A stretch of DNA of 64,000 nt. Origin: Nymphaea colorata (taxonomy: Eukaryota; Streptophyta; Magnoliopsida; Nymphaeales; Nymphaeaceae). Made by a program: the position numbers and the translations under genes. Below the pieces are notes generated by a model, which was not told where the DNA came from, searched no databases, and saw nothing but the letters and a program-made list of their open reading frames with translations. Positions 25,179-36,614 of this stretch are shown here, piece by piece. Position 1 is the first letter of the stretch. Every line of letters begins with the position of its first letter. Location of the stretch: positions 5,155,503-5,219,502 of the forward strand of contig NC_045143.1 in NCBI RefSeq assembly GCF_008831285.2. Direction: 5' to 3'.

Positions 25179-25388
25179 CAGTGGCGGAGCCAGCGTGGGG
25201 CAGGTGTGGGCGCCTGCCCACGCCAGCTCAAGAAAACTCCATGTGAAATGGAGTCTCAACCCAGCTTCACGCCTGTGTTGCCCACGCCAATATTTGCTTT
25301 ATTTTTAAAATAACATATATTTTTTTAAAAAAATTTCACAAACTATGTACTAGTGCCCCATAGCCAAAAATTTGTGGCTCCGCCACTG
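25179..25388. mobile_element. hAT-type MITE with perfect 14-bp TIRs and 8-bp target duplication
   Basis: The element is 210 bp. Its left end is CAGTGGCGGAGCCA (25179-25192) and its right end TGGCTCCGCCACTG (25375-25388), an exact 14-bp inverted repeat. CCTTGGTG flanks it on both sides (25171-25178 and 25389-25396), an exact 8-bp target-site duplication. Eight-bp duplications and CAG-starting termini are hallmarks of hAT transposons. No transposase frame fits in 210 bp, so it is non-autonomous. A TGTGGGCGCCTGCCCACG hairpin sits ~25 bp from the left end and is shared by other copies in the window. Confidence 0.9.
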
Positions 25389-25396
25389 CCTTGGTG

Positions 25397-26505
25397 CTAG
25401 GTTACTAGAGTTACAGATTTCAGTGTTTTTAATGAGCGGAGATGTGGAAGGTGGTTTTGGTCTTTAGGATTTAGTATTGCTTTCAAACTTAAATAATCTT
25501 GCGATACACCCTTCAATTTGAGCATCACTCATACCACCGTTTGCAGTAAAGAACAATACCAGCTATGGCATCAAACAAGGATGTGTCGCCACTGGCGACT
25601 TTCAAGCCGACCAACTATACTACTCCGCAATCTACAAGTCAGTTTTGGAGATTTGTTGTTCAAGCAGCTTTAATAAAGCTGAGACCACAGGACAATGGAT
25701 GCCGATTTCAGATCTGATGAACAAATATCGAGTGAGACTTTCTGATCATACTTATCTGAATTCAGACGTAGGGTCCTGCAGAACAGATCTGAAGCAGCTT
25801 TTAGATCTTATAGGAAAACCATTCTCTTTTGTCCTATTATGGAGCAGATTTTTGAACATCTAAAATGGGTAACCACAAAATTTAAATTGTCTTTTATGAA
25901 ATGGGGAAAATCTCTCCAAAAAAATAGAATTTGTAATGCAAAGTGTGCACATGCATGTTTGATGAATGTTGGGCTTTAGATTTGCATTTGTTTTGGGTTT
26001 GGGCAAGTACACAATTAGCTTGAAAACTGAATGCTCGATTAGATCATATTGCGTTTGATCTAGATCTTCACAGAACAGAAGGATTGAGGAACTAATATTA
26101 CACATTTAATAGTGTTTTTATAATAAGCAAAGATGGATGACTCTCATAGCATCAAAATTTCAATAACAAAAAAATTAACATTTTTCATAAAAACAACTTC
26201 ATTCAAAGCATGTTTTATATCAAAATAGTTTTTAAAAATATATTAAGATTTTTATATTTTATTTAAAATAATTTTTTAGTAAAAAATGGAAGAGCTTTGG
26301 GAACTATATTAAACGAGGCAAGAAAAAAGTTACATAGTATCAAAAGAAATATAAGAAAAGGTTTCACAGCAAATAAAAGCAGAGTGGCCAAAAGGCTTAG
26401 ACCACAGCTGCAATATCTGACCAAAGAACATGTAACAAAAAAGAGAAATCAAATAACTGCTGCACTTCTTTATAAGCCCACAACAAATGGTAGGTTACTT
26501 TGAGC
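25397..26505. other. Intergenic stretch without a recognised gene
   Basis: A short frame starting ATGGCATCAAACAAGG at 25565 runs about 48 codons and could be a retroelement fragment, but no motif supports this. The rest is AT-rich without recognised repeats. Confidence 0.4.
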
Positions 26506-26861
26506 CATTGTCACAAAAAATGGGGACGGGTATTAAACGGTGAGGAAAAAAACAAGTATAAACGACAAAAGTTTTATATATTGGGAATAAAATGGAAAAA
26601 GTTCGGCAAATTTTTTTAAAAAATTAAATATTTAATACATCTTAAAAATTATAAAAAATAATAATTAATAAAAAAAACGACAAAAAACGAGAAAATAATG
26701 TATAATACGGGTATTATACGAGTATTAAACGGGTATTATATGCGTTTTTTTTGTTTTCTGACGTTTTTTTTTTTTAAACAAGAATAGTACGGGTATTATA
26801 GGGTAAAACTATTTTTGACGTTAAATACGTGTTTTTTTTTTAAGGCGTTTTTTGTGACAAT
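26506..26861. mobile_element. MULE-like MITE with TIRs and 9-bp near-perfect target duplication
   Basis: The left end ATTGTCACAAAAAA (from ~26507) is the inverse of the right end TTTTTTGTGACAAT (to 26861). Flanks are ACTTTGAGC (26497-26505) and ACTTTCAGC (26862-26870), a 9-bp direct repeat with one mismatch, the duplication length typical of Mutator-like elements. The interior is AT-rich with several repeats of ACGGGTATTATA/ACGGGTATTAAA and has no coding frame. It lies ~110 bp beyond a LINE remnant. Confidence 0.75.
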
Positions 26862-26969
26862 ACTTTCAGCACCAGCAGCGCGCAGAGCACAACAACTAGT
26901 TAGGTGCAATGGGCTAGTTAGGTGCAATGGAAACCCCATTGCTGAAGGTTACATTGAGTCTGAACCTTT

Positions 26970-27600
26970 TCACAGATGACAAACCAAGCATACAAGGAAT
27001 CGTGTAGCTACCAGCATAGGCATAACAGACGTTAATCCTGAAGCTAAAAGTCCTGCAATGGCCTGTCGCAGATAACCAACTACTTGCTTAGGGGCCGAGG
27101 TGATCATCCAACGGTGCACACGGGAGGGAAGATGGAGATTACGATGAAACTCACAGAGCAGTTGAAGCAGATCAACATGAAAGAGATCACCAAAGGCCCA
27201 AAACGTATTTGGTTGGATCCCATCAGGCCCCGGAGCTTTCCAACCACTTAGATCCTTGAGGGCAGCACGAAGTTCTTCAAAATGAAAGGGGGCTTGAATG
27301 CTGTGGACGACAGTAAGATGGTAGAGTGCGAAAGCCCGCGGCAGTAATGGAAGCTGAATGGCGAAAGTCTGAAGCAGCATATAACTTTTGAAAATAAAAT
27401 GTTGCTACACAGAGAATATCATCACCATGAAAGGCAACACCATCAACTATTAATGACTGAAGAAGGTTAAGTCTATAATTTTGTGAGGCAATTTAGTGGA
27501 AGAAAAGTGTGTTGGCATCACCCAATTTCAACCGTCTGTCTCCAGATCGCTAAATTAATGGCCGAGTTCTTTGGAAAGTGCTTGAGGCTTCACTTCCAAA
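26970..27600 (-). pseudogene. Remnant of a LINE (non-LTR retrotransposon) reverse transcriptase
   Basis: On the minus strand, ~27530-27505 encodes LKLGDANT.FFH, then a stop. The same frame continues through QNYRLNLLQSLIVDGV, the linker seen before the RT domain of plant L1-type LINEs. From ~27305 another frame gives ELRAALKDLSGWKAPGPDGI (KAPGPDG around 27219-27241), the conserved start of the LINE RT domain. A further frameshift and loss of the downstream RT motifs follow. Several stops and frameshifts make this a dead, 5'- and 3'-truncated copy. What remains is too short to be functional. Confidence 0.8.
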
Positions 27601-27981
27601 CTGTGTCACCAGTGCGGGTGCCCGTGCCCGTGTTGGAACGGCACATCTCAAATTATTATTAATTTATTATATATATAACAGAATAAGCATCTATATATTA
27701 TTATTACACTTTAGTCATTATTGTATATAATATACTTGTTGAATAATTATATTACATAAAAAAAATATCAAAACAACAAATAATATATAAATAATTTAGT
27801 AATATGACATTTTAACTGGATTCAGGTGTGAGTTTGAGCCGCACCCGTCTCGATGCGAACCCGGGTGCGGCAGTAAAATAGAAGAGTAGTTAGTTATTTG
27901 AAATTACTGAATAATAGAATAGTCGATGCTTGGATTTTGGGTCACACCACCCAAGGGAGGGTCGATATGCTTACATAAGTG

Positions 27982-28361
27982 TAGGGATGTCAATGGATCT
28001 CATTCAAATAAGGTATACTCTTAATCTTATCTGCTTTGTCGGATATTCACATATTCAAATTTAAATTCATATTACAACATGAATAAAGAAGAGGACGGAT
28101 ATGAATATGAAGTTTTCTTTCACAATCTAAATCTGCTTTTTGCATCCATACCTGCATCAGGATTTGGCCAATTTTCAAAATGTTAGAACACTTGATATAT
28201 GATATTTGTTTAAAAATAAATCCAATCTGAATCTACATCCAAATTTGTCAGAATCCGAACGATTTATTAAACGGATATTAAACTTTTTTCTATATCCTTT
28301 TTTTTTTTTTGCAATGATTTAACTGAATATCGGTTCCAAATTAGATATATTGACATCTCTA
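27982..28361. repeat. AT-rich dispersed repeat, copy 2, with inverted ends
   Basis: It begins TAGGGATGTCAATGGAT and ends ATATATTGACATCTCTA, so TAGRGATGTCAAT forms an imperfect inverted terminal repeat. The interior is rich in GGATATTCACATATTC-like words. The 17719-17990 copy shares ends and interior style. This looks like a non-autonomous DNA transposon, but no target duplication was found. Confidence 0.55.
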
Positions 28362-31174
28362 ACCTTTGGTGTAGTTCATGACAACTCCCACAAACTGATC
28401 CACAAAAAAATATGAGATATCTATTATCGATCATCACAATCCTATCTAATGGAATGCTACCATCATAACTTTGAATTGAATATGCTACAGAGTTACCAAT
28501 GGATCTTTCAATTTTAGCATAGTCCTCCCCACTAACCTACATGGCTGCTTAGCTAAAGTCCCTGTGTCGTCACACTATCGACCTGGCAAAGCAGGTGGGT
28601 GTTTTTTTTTTTTTTTATCTGACTGATCCAAGCGACTTACTTTTTACTTGATTTAACCTTTTCCTTTTTATCTATTTTTTTACTGGGCATCAACATGTAA
28701 TATTTTTTACTTACGTTACTTGTTTACTGAAATTTAATTTGCTTTAATTTCAAATTCTTTTTGATATTTTGCCTATATACATCTATATATTTTACCATAA
28801 CTGTACCTATAATTTTTCTAACTTGTCGTACTTGTATCTCTATACCGGTACCCAAACTTATTACCTGCACCCATGTGAGGGCTGGGCTTAGAATGAAATA
28901 ATTCCGGTGAATTTGATCCAACCCTTCAAGTTCATACCACAAATTTGTGTTTTTTAACATGCAAACGGCAAGACGAAAACGAAAGAGAAAGTTAATATAA
29001 CTTCAATAAAAGTGCTGCGTTACATCTCCATGATGCCCTTGGTGTTTAATCTGAAAAAGTAAATAAAAAAAAAAAAGACTGTTTTTTGAAAATACATTTC
29101 TCATTGACTTTTGCCGCAATCTCTTCTTTAATTGACTTCCCCATATAAAACTTTATGAAATATTATTTTTCAAAAATAATACATATTAATTTAATAAAAA
29201 AAATACTCAGGAAAAATACGTAAGTGAAACGTGGTGCTCCGTTTGATTTACAATCAATCCAATCGGAAACGCTGGAAGATTGGATTTGGGTCCCGTGACC
29301 GGAAAGAAGTTTTCCGAATCCAACTGAAACGGAGAGTTGTCATTTGTCAATGTCCCGCTCGAGACAAAGAGTGCCATGATTTTAGTTCGTTCTAGCTTTG
29401 ATTTAAAAAAAAAAAAAGTTAAATAAATATTTTTTGTTATTTAAAAGATAAGAGGCCGACATGGCTGATGTGGATCACCCCAACATGTGTAGTACGCTGC
29501 CACATGTTTGCTCATCAATTGAGTACCATTTTAAATTTTTTATTTTCTTGATAAAGAAAAACATTTCATTTTAATTTAAAAGAGAGCATACTTTAAAAGT
29601 GAGCCTAAGGTTCCACCAAGTCCTCTTTTTTTCTTTTTTCTTTTTTTAAGGATATAAAACTTGTTTTTGGTGTCTCCAAATGTTGCATTCATCTTGCTTA
29701 AATTAATTGATGTTCCAAAATTTTGAAATGAAAAATGACTGCAGGAATGAAAATGAAATTATTTGACTTTTTTGAGGGGTATTTGGACTCTTAAAAAAAC
29801 ATCAAAGAGATTGGATGGTAGAGATAAGTTGTAATTTCAAAAGGCAAAACTATGTTTTCAAGAATCAAAAATATACTTCAAAGGATGAAAGGGAGAGAGA
29901 AAGAGACAAAAAAAGGGGGGAAAATGAGTTTCTTTAAATTGGGTGTGTGTTTTTTTATGTGTATTTGGGATTCTTAAAAGAGCTTGCTTTTTAAAAATGT
30001 TATCTAATTTATATCACCTCTTGAAATCTATGGTTTCTATATATGTACCAATCCTCCTTTTCATTTTCCTTTTTGACCTTTTATTCGTCTTTCCTTACTC
30101 AACAATCGGTCTTTGTGTCAAATTCAATCTCTATGTCAAGATTCGTTGCATCATGTATTTTTTATCTTATCGAAACAAAAATTCTAAACTGCTAAGATGA
30201 TTGGCAATATATTTGTTACTTTTGGATGAGCATTAGTATTTCATCTTGTGTTTTAAAAAAAAAAATTCGAAGCTTTCACCTCACTTCTTATCCTTCTAAA
30301 ACTCAAACCATGTTTTTGGTGTCTTTGATCACTTCAACTTAAGCATTGTCAACAAATTGATGGTATGAAATTTAAAAAAAAGGCCTACCAACCATCCCCT
30401 CCGACGATAATGGTATTTTCATTACTTATTTCAATCGTAATGCATCAGATTTTGAGAGATCTCTCCCCTGAGTTTGTGCCCTTGCAGCCATCCATGAGAC
30501 CTCAACTTTGAAGAGGAAAGATGGATCAGAGAAAAGAACTTCATATGAGAGTTCTCATCTTTGCCTTAACATGAAAAGGACAAGCACTCAGAAAAAGTTG
30601 AGTGCTGCTGCTCCGCTGTTGCCTCTTTGGCATGCAGCAGGAGAGGGAGAGGAGATGGAAAAAGGAGGATGGATAATAACTTCCTCGTCTCAAGATCAAC
30701 ATTATTCTTCAATACCATCAAGGTAATTCAGAAATCAAATTAAAGATGCGATTACAGCACAACAGGCCGCCAACCAGATGGATTGCACTACCCATCAGTT
30801 AATGAGAGAAAGGGAAAGAGAAAGAGGAAGAGAGGGGTAGCAGCTGGCTAGCGTTCCCAGATAGCACTGTAGTCTGTTGCAACGTGGAGATTCACTGTGG
30901 ACTCGGGTATCCCACTCTGGAAATGCAATAAAAGAGCACGGCTTCATCTCCCCCACTTGTCTATTTTTCTTTTTCCATTTTTTGCTCAGTGAATCTAATT
31001 CTTGTGCTGCCATCCTGCTGGACCCTCTAATGCTGCTTTAAGGCCTTGCCCGTTCTGGCCCTTGTCCAAGTGCACCGCCATTCGCCCACTACTTTTTCTT
31101 TCTTATATTGCAATCCGACCTCTTCTCCTCCTCCTGTGTTCAGAACCACCGTTTTCGGCTTCTGCAGAAGAGAA
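28362..31174. other. Intergenic region and promoter side of the kaurene oxidase gene
   Basis: It is AT-rich with many A- and T-runs and no recognised gene. An open frame at ~30508-30726 (72 codons, rich in K, S and E) has no known motif and is probably spurious. The last ~150 bp before 31175 are C/T-rich, consistent with a plant 5' leader. No confident TATA box was identified. Confidence 0.45.
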
Positions 31175-33831
31175 ATGGCCGATCTTCTTCTTCTTGAAAA
31201 CTCAACCACTGTCATGTTTCTTCTGAGCAGTGGAATCTGTTTTCTGTTGTGGGTGGTGTTTAAGAAGGTGTTTTTCCAGCCCAAAGGCCACCCACCTGGT
31301 AGGCAACGCTTGTCTTTCGCTGGTTTTTTCTGGTGCTTGATTTGTTGAAAGTTTTTAGTTTTGTTGCTTCTTTTTTCCTGATGAGACTGTGGATTTGTGT
31401 CTAGCGGTTCCTGGATTTCCTGTGATCGGGAATTTGCACCAGTTGAAGGCCAAGAAACCTCATCTTACGTTTGCACGTTGGGCCGAAACATATGGTCCTG
31501 TTTACACCATCAGGACTGGAGCTTTGTCCCTCGTGGTTCTCAACTCTACTGAAGTGGCTAAAGAGGCATGGAAAATGACGAGATCAGTCTTTTCTTCTTT
31601 ATTTTCTTTTCTTCTTCATTTTCGACCATGAGGAGGATGAACATGCGCCTCTCTCTCTCTCTCTCTCTCTCTCTGCATGCATTGTTGAAAGCGGGGTTGC
31701 CTACTTGGAGATATATATATGCTGTTGCTCCCTGGTTCTGAGCGTCGTGACGTTTCGAGTGTTGGTGTTGGCAGGCCATGGTGACTAAATTCTCATCGAT
31801 CTCAACAAGGAAGCTTCCGAGTGCGTTAAAGATATTGACAGGTGGAAAGACGATGGTGGCCATGAGCGACTATGGAGAAGAGCATAAGTTGTTCAAGAAA
31901 TGTTTGCTCACAAGCATCCTGGGAGCCAACGCTCAGGTACTTTTGCGACTTTTCTCTTTGTCTATAACTGTATTTTCTCTGTATTAGTGCATCAGAAACC
32001 ATTAAATCTTCTTTCATTTTCGTTGATTGGAGGGAATATGCTTTTTCTTTGGATGAAATGGAGTTCTGCTTCCAGTAACTTCCAATACTATGAGTAATTC
32101 TGCCCTTATAAAACCACTGCAGAAACGTCTCCGGCCTAACAGAGACTCAATGATAGAGAACATGATAAAGAGTCTCCACGGTGAGGTTAGAGCTAATCCG
32201 GGTGGTGCAGTAAATCTCAGGGCAATCTTCAAGAACGAGCTTTTTAGTCTAGCTCTGAAGCAGGTTTCCATCATTTCATTATGCACTTCTTTTTCTGTTT
32301 TTCCTGTTCTTTGCCTGGATCTGACTATCAGAAAATTTAAGTTGAATTTTGTTCTCTAAATTTTGTCCACCATTTGTTCATGGAAACTTAGGCCCTGGGC
32401 GAAGACATAGATTCTATATATGTTGAAGAGCTGGGGCTTGAACTATCAAGATGGGAAATATTTCGTGCTCTGGTAGATGATCCAATGATGGGTGCCATAG
32501 AAGTGGACTGGAGGGACTTCTTTCCATATCTCAGCTGGGTTCCCAACAGAAGAGCAGAGTCAAAAATCAGGGAGATGGACAGGCGCCGAACTGCAGTTAT
32601 GAAGGCATTGATAGAAAGACAGAAGAAAAGAATGGCTGCTGGAGAGGTCAGTGCATTGAAATTTCAAGTCAGTACAGTATTGTTGATTGAATTGTCTGCG
32701 CTTTAAGGAGTTGCTCAGCAAGCTGAATAATTTGCTAATTTTCAGGGAACAGATAGTTATCTCAGTGCCCTGCTAAACGAAGATGAAACGCTTACAGAGA
32801 AACAAGTGAGAATGCTTGTTTGGGAGTCGATAATTGAGACGTCAGACACTACCATGGTAACAACAGAATGGGCCATGTTCGAACTTGCAAAGAACCCACA
32901 GTATCAGGTCGCCTATTTATCCACTGGCAGCCTTTAACTATCTTGGCTTTTTAACCATGGGAGCCTACTGATACTTGTATATGCTGTTCGATCTCTCTCT
33001 CTCTCTCTCTCAACATGATGAAAATAATCAATGATCTATTCTCATAACTGCTATTTAATTCCATTCTTCTTCTCAGAGCTGCTATTATTCCATTGTTTCT
33101 GGCCTTGCTATTTTCAAAAAATGTATCATCTTTTGCCTTCCTTTTTCAGGGGAAAACGATGAAATTTTAGAATTCGTCTACCCACATTGGCTACTACTTC
33201 TGACTGATTGGTTTCTTGCTGTAGGATTACCTCTACCAAGAAATTGAGAAAGTCTGCGGCGGTGAGACCATCAAGGAAGAGAACTTGCAACAACTTCCAT
33301 ACCTTAATGCTGTCTTCCATGAGACCTTGAGAAGGCATACCCCTGTACCAGTTGTGCCTCTTAGGTACATCCATGAAGATACGCAAATCGGGGGTTACAA
33401 TATCCCTGCTGGCACTCAGGCAAGAAGATCTCGTTTCTGTTAAGCCTTTAGACAATTCTGATCTATTTTCTTCAAATTTACATCACTCTAGTTACTATCT
33501 GTGTAATGGTGGTTCTCAGGTTGCAATTAACATCTATGCCTGCAATACTGATAAAAATGAATGGGAAGAACCAGAAGAGTGGAAGCCTGAGAGGTTTCTG
33601 GATGAAAAATATGAGGCCACGGATCTATACAAAACAATGGCATTTGGGGCAGGGAGGAGGATGTGCGCCGGATCTCTACAGGCCATGCTGATTGCTTGCA
33701 AATCCATCGGAAGATTTGTACAAGAATTTCAATGGAAGCTTTGTGAAGGGGAGGAAGAAAATGTTGACACTGTGGTGCTTACAACTCACAAACTCCATCC
33801 CATGAAGGCCATCATAACACCAAGGGTCTAA
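31175..33831 (+). CDS. KO: ent-Kaurene oxidase, cytochrome P450 CYP701A
   Basis: Exons 31175-31298, 31405-31565, 31775-31936, 32123-32263, 32392-32646, 32746-32907, 33225-33419 and 33520-33831 join in frame to 503 aa (Arabidopsis KO: 509). KO oxidises ent-kaurene in three steps to ent-kaurenoic acid in gibberellin synthesis, at the plastid envelope/ER. It has an N-terminal hydrophobic anchor (~10-30), a [14 protein letters not shown] hinge, and KO-specific stretches [13 protein letters not shown] and [10 protein letters not shown]. Other motifs are the I-helix ETSDTT (~312-317), ExxR as E368-R371, PERF ~423-426, and heme motif [10 protein letters not shown] with Cys449. KO-type C-terminus is [11 protein letters not shown]. 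Introns 2 and 7 have no GT at the position demanded by the protein; both appear to start with GC (GAG/GCATGG and CAG/GCAAGA). No internal stop is seen, so the gene looks functional if those introns splice. Confidence 0.92.
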
Positions 33832-35087
33832 GCAGACCCTCGCCCTAAACAGTTAGCTCATACAATAAGTATAACCTGCCACCTGATAGTTACTGTATTA
33901 TTTTGCTTTTACATTAATCTATCAAATTCTTGGGGGTTTCGTTCGGATTATTGCTTTTGCAACTTAAACAACGCAGAGATTTCATACTGGACTGCTGACG
34001 TAGATGAATCCTGATGGAATACGATTATGTTACATCACGATTTCCTGACTCGTTAAGAACTTCCTGATGGATCCAAAGGGTTGGCACGGTGTGACCTTCC
34101 ATGTCCATATGTTGGGCAGCTACAAGCAGTAACTGATGCTTCCATGAGCATCGTCCTGCCGGCCTTTTGAAAAGCCAGAGGTATACCTGCACATACTAAT
34201 TAAGTACAGCCCAACTCGGCCCGGGCTCAACATAGAGACCGACCAGTCAAGGCTCAACCTGAGACCGAACATAGTCATAAAGTCTAGGAATGATCTTTAC
34301 AGGGTCAACTCGAACCGGGGTTGAGCCCATCTGCTTTTATCAACATTGGTGCGGGTTTCAGACAGGCCAGGCCTAGCCCGGATCTAGCCAATGTGCAGCA
34401 CTGCCACTTTGTTAGGTGGAATACAACTAGTGTTATTTCCTTATTCTTCAAGGCGCTTAGCTCCAGCTTTTCCTTTGAGTCGTTTAAAAAGCAGAAGTAT
34501 TACAATGATCTGTACCTAAATGCACATGAATCCGGAGATTGAGAAAGGAGAGAAAAGGGGCAGCTAAGACAGTGAAATATGTTGGCCGTGAAAAAGATGG
34601 CGGCTCCTGAAAGTAAATATTGGTTTAATACATGTCCCTCGGTGAAAGAAAATATTGGTTTACCATAGATGGAGCATCAAGAAATACGGAGAGAGAGAAA
34701 GAGATTGGCAGCGTTCTTTTCTGTTTGGGATCATGGCTCTTCTTCCTTTCTCCTCTACGTATACCAGTTCTCGAACCCTGGATGTTCCATTATGCTACCA
34801 TTTGATCATGGCTCTTGTTGTTTGGCACTGCTTATCACTACTTGATCAAGCCTATGTAGACGCCTCTTGCCATTCGAATTCTTCTTGTTTCTCAAAGGCA
34901 AAGGTGACTAGGAAACTGGAAGAAAGCAAGGGCAACTTCATTTCAGCACTTCATAACCAAGAAAATCAACTCGAAGAGCTGAACATTAAATTATGCACCT
35001 AGGAAAGGCCGCCTTTCGTACAACATTTTGTATATTATTAACAAAAGATGTTAAGCCCTGTTTGAATAATACGTTGTCCATCAAAAA
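33832..35087. other. Spacer 3' of kaurene oxidase
   Basis: It contains the KO 3' UTR and a patch of CCCGG/GGCTCAACC words (~34205-34400) resembling low-copy plant repeats. It also holds a possible small plus-strand frame listed separately, and probably the 3' UTR of the convergent small gene ending at 35088. Confidence 0.45.
34733..35002 (+). CDS. Possible small protein, 89 aa, unrecognised
   Basis: An open frame starts at an ATG with A at -3 and G at +4. The predicted product has a hydrophobic stretch (LCYHLIMALVVWHCLSLL, ~25-42). Its charged C-terminal half has heptad-like spacing (KLEESKGN, NQENQLEELNIK). I do not recognise the family. It could be an exon of an unannotated gene or chance; codon use is unremarkable and there is no splice-linked partner. 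It overlaps no other gene but lies opposite the 3' flank of the small minus-strand gene. Confidence 0.22.
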   Translation: MALLPFSSTYTSSRTLDVPLCYHLIMALVVWHCLSLLDQAYVDASCHSNSSCFSKAKVTRKLEESKGNFISALHNQENQLEELNIKLCT

Positions 35088-35288
35088 TCAATTTGATGGC
35101 TTCTTTGGAGAATCATCTGACTTCCCCTTGCTTCCTGACATTGCTGCTGTAGCAGCCGCGGTCATTGCAGCTGCTGCTGCACCAACTTTTGCTCCACCGG
35201 CAGCCTTTACTGCACCAGCAACTTTTGCAAATGCAGCCAATGCACCTACGAGTGCCGCCCTCAAAGCAACTGTTGGTTTGACATCCAT
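35088..35288 (-). CDS. Small alanine-rich protein of 66 aa, function unknown
   Basis: The frame from the ATG at 35288 (context GAAGAAATGG) encodes MDVKPTVALRAALVGALAAF followed by an Ala/Gly/Val-rich, probably helical stretch. It ends in a basic/polar tail (SGSKGKSDDSPKKP). The frame stays open upstream (LILALEE), so coding may begin earlier after an acceptor at about 35308 (GTGGATAG). The composition and clean tail argue for a real gene; the antisense frame is a shadow. The likely 5' leader exon lies near 38.6 kb. I recall similar short plant proteins of unknown role but cannot name the family. Alternative: only the last exon of a longer gene. Confidence 0.5.
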   Translation of the reverse strand: MDVKPTVALRAALVGALAAFAKVAGAVKAAGGAKVGAAAAAMTAAATAAMSGSKGKSDDSPKKPSN

Positions 35289-35340
35289 TTCTTCCAATGC
35301 CAAGATCAGCCTATCCACAAGCAGCGGAGAAATATAATAT

Positions 35341-36614
35341 TAAATATCAAGGGGGGTACAAAATATGAAGAATCCTTGCCTAAGAGTAGCCCTATCTTCA
35401 CACTTTTGTTCAAGAGAAGTTCCCATTTTCTAAAAGATAACTTAAAATAAAGTTGTAAAGAATGCCATGCTCTAATACAGAGGGTGGAGGATGGGCTAAA
35501 GTAAGCTGCAGAAAACATAGCCCATCACTGGTATGTCCGTGACATTCCAGAACAGCGATCAGCAACAAAATATATACACAAATGGCAAACTGATCCAATA
35601 AGAAACAAACCGAAAGTATTAAAATTCAAAAATACTAAAACAAACGCAAAAACGACAGTATCCAAGAAGGCTCTCTACTTCTCACGCAAAACATTTCAGA
35701 CAAAGGTTCCCTTTCGTATGAAAGTGTGGAGATATTGACCTATAAAGCAAACAAGAGAAAGTTTCAAGTGTTTATTGGAATACCTAGAACATGGACAATA
35801 CAGTACATTATATTAATTGTACCTACACAAGATTTCTGGTGCAACATAAATACCTACGGCACACTACCTGATCTTACCTTATAGTCGTGAGATGTAATGC
35901 AACATATTGTAACATACATACAAAACTTTTAGGAATATATCTGCAATCAGCAATACATCTAGACTAGACATGGAAGAATCTAGCAATTCACTCTGCAAAT
36001 CAACATTGACACAGTACCAGTCACTTTTTGGTCCCCATGTGACACAAGCTGACCAAAATTTTGTATTATTGATCAGTAAAAATCTTACTATAAAGAAAAC
36101 TCATAATGTCTACAAAATTTGGTTTTTCTCCATAAATATTTGAAAATAGGGAATTAAACTCTGTGTGCCTGTGTGTGTGATAAAGCAGACAGGAATAGAA
36201 TCGTGCACGTAAAGAAGCTGCAAACATGAGGAGGTGACCCTTTTAAGTCTTTCCTTTGGTGTTATCAAACTATAAGCATAAGTTAGAGAAATAGTAAAAG
36301 CGAAGTAAATGCAATTTACCATTCCACAGTTGTACTCAATGGCAGGGGGCATCGAAATGATACATAAACGAGACCTACTTTTGATAAGTCACGTGTGAAT
36401 GAAGCAAAAAGTAGTTTCCAAAAACCTTCGCATGAGTTTGTTTGAGAACCAGTTAAGGCTAGGGGAGGAGACGAGTTGATTGTAAAGAGAATCACATTTG
36501 ACTTGCAAAAAGCCTGTTTGAACTCCTAACATAGGCTTCCAAGCTGCGCACAAGGAACAAGGATTTGGCTTTGATCCTTCAAAAGCAACTTGTCCAGGTA
36601 TGTTAAATAGCAAC
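35341..36614. other. Probable intron of the small minus-strand gene, part 1
   Basis: No gene or recognisable repeat was seen here. Sequence is AT-rich. If the leader exon near 38.6 kb belongs to the gene ending at 35088, this is intron. Confidence 0.35.

Noticed and set aside
30508-30726. 72-codon frame upstream of kaurene oxidase
   Set aside because: No family resemblance, no exon partner, and low-complexity content; not supported as a gene.
34993-35337. Plus-strand alanine/proline-rich frame
   Set aside because: Antisense shadow of the small alanine-rich minus-strand coding exon; GC-rich Ala codons read as Ala/Ser/Pro on the other strand.
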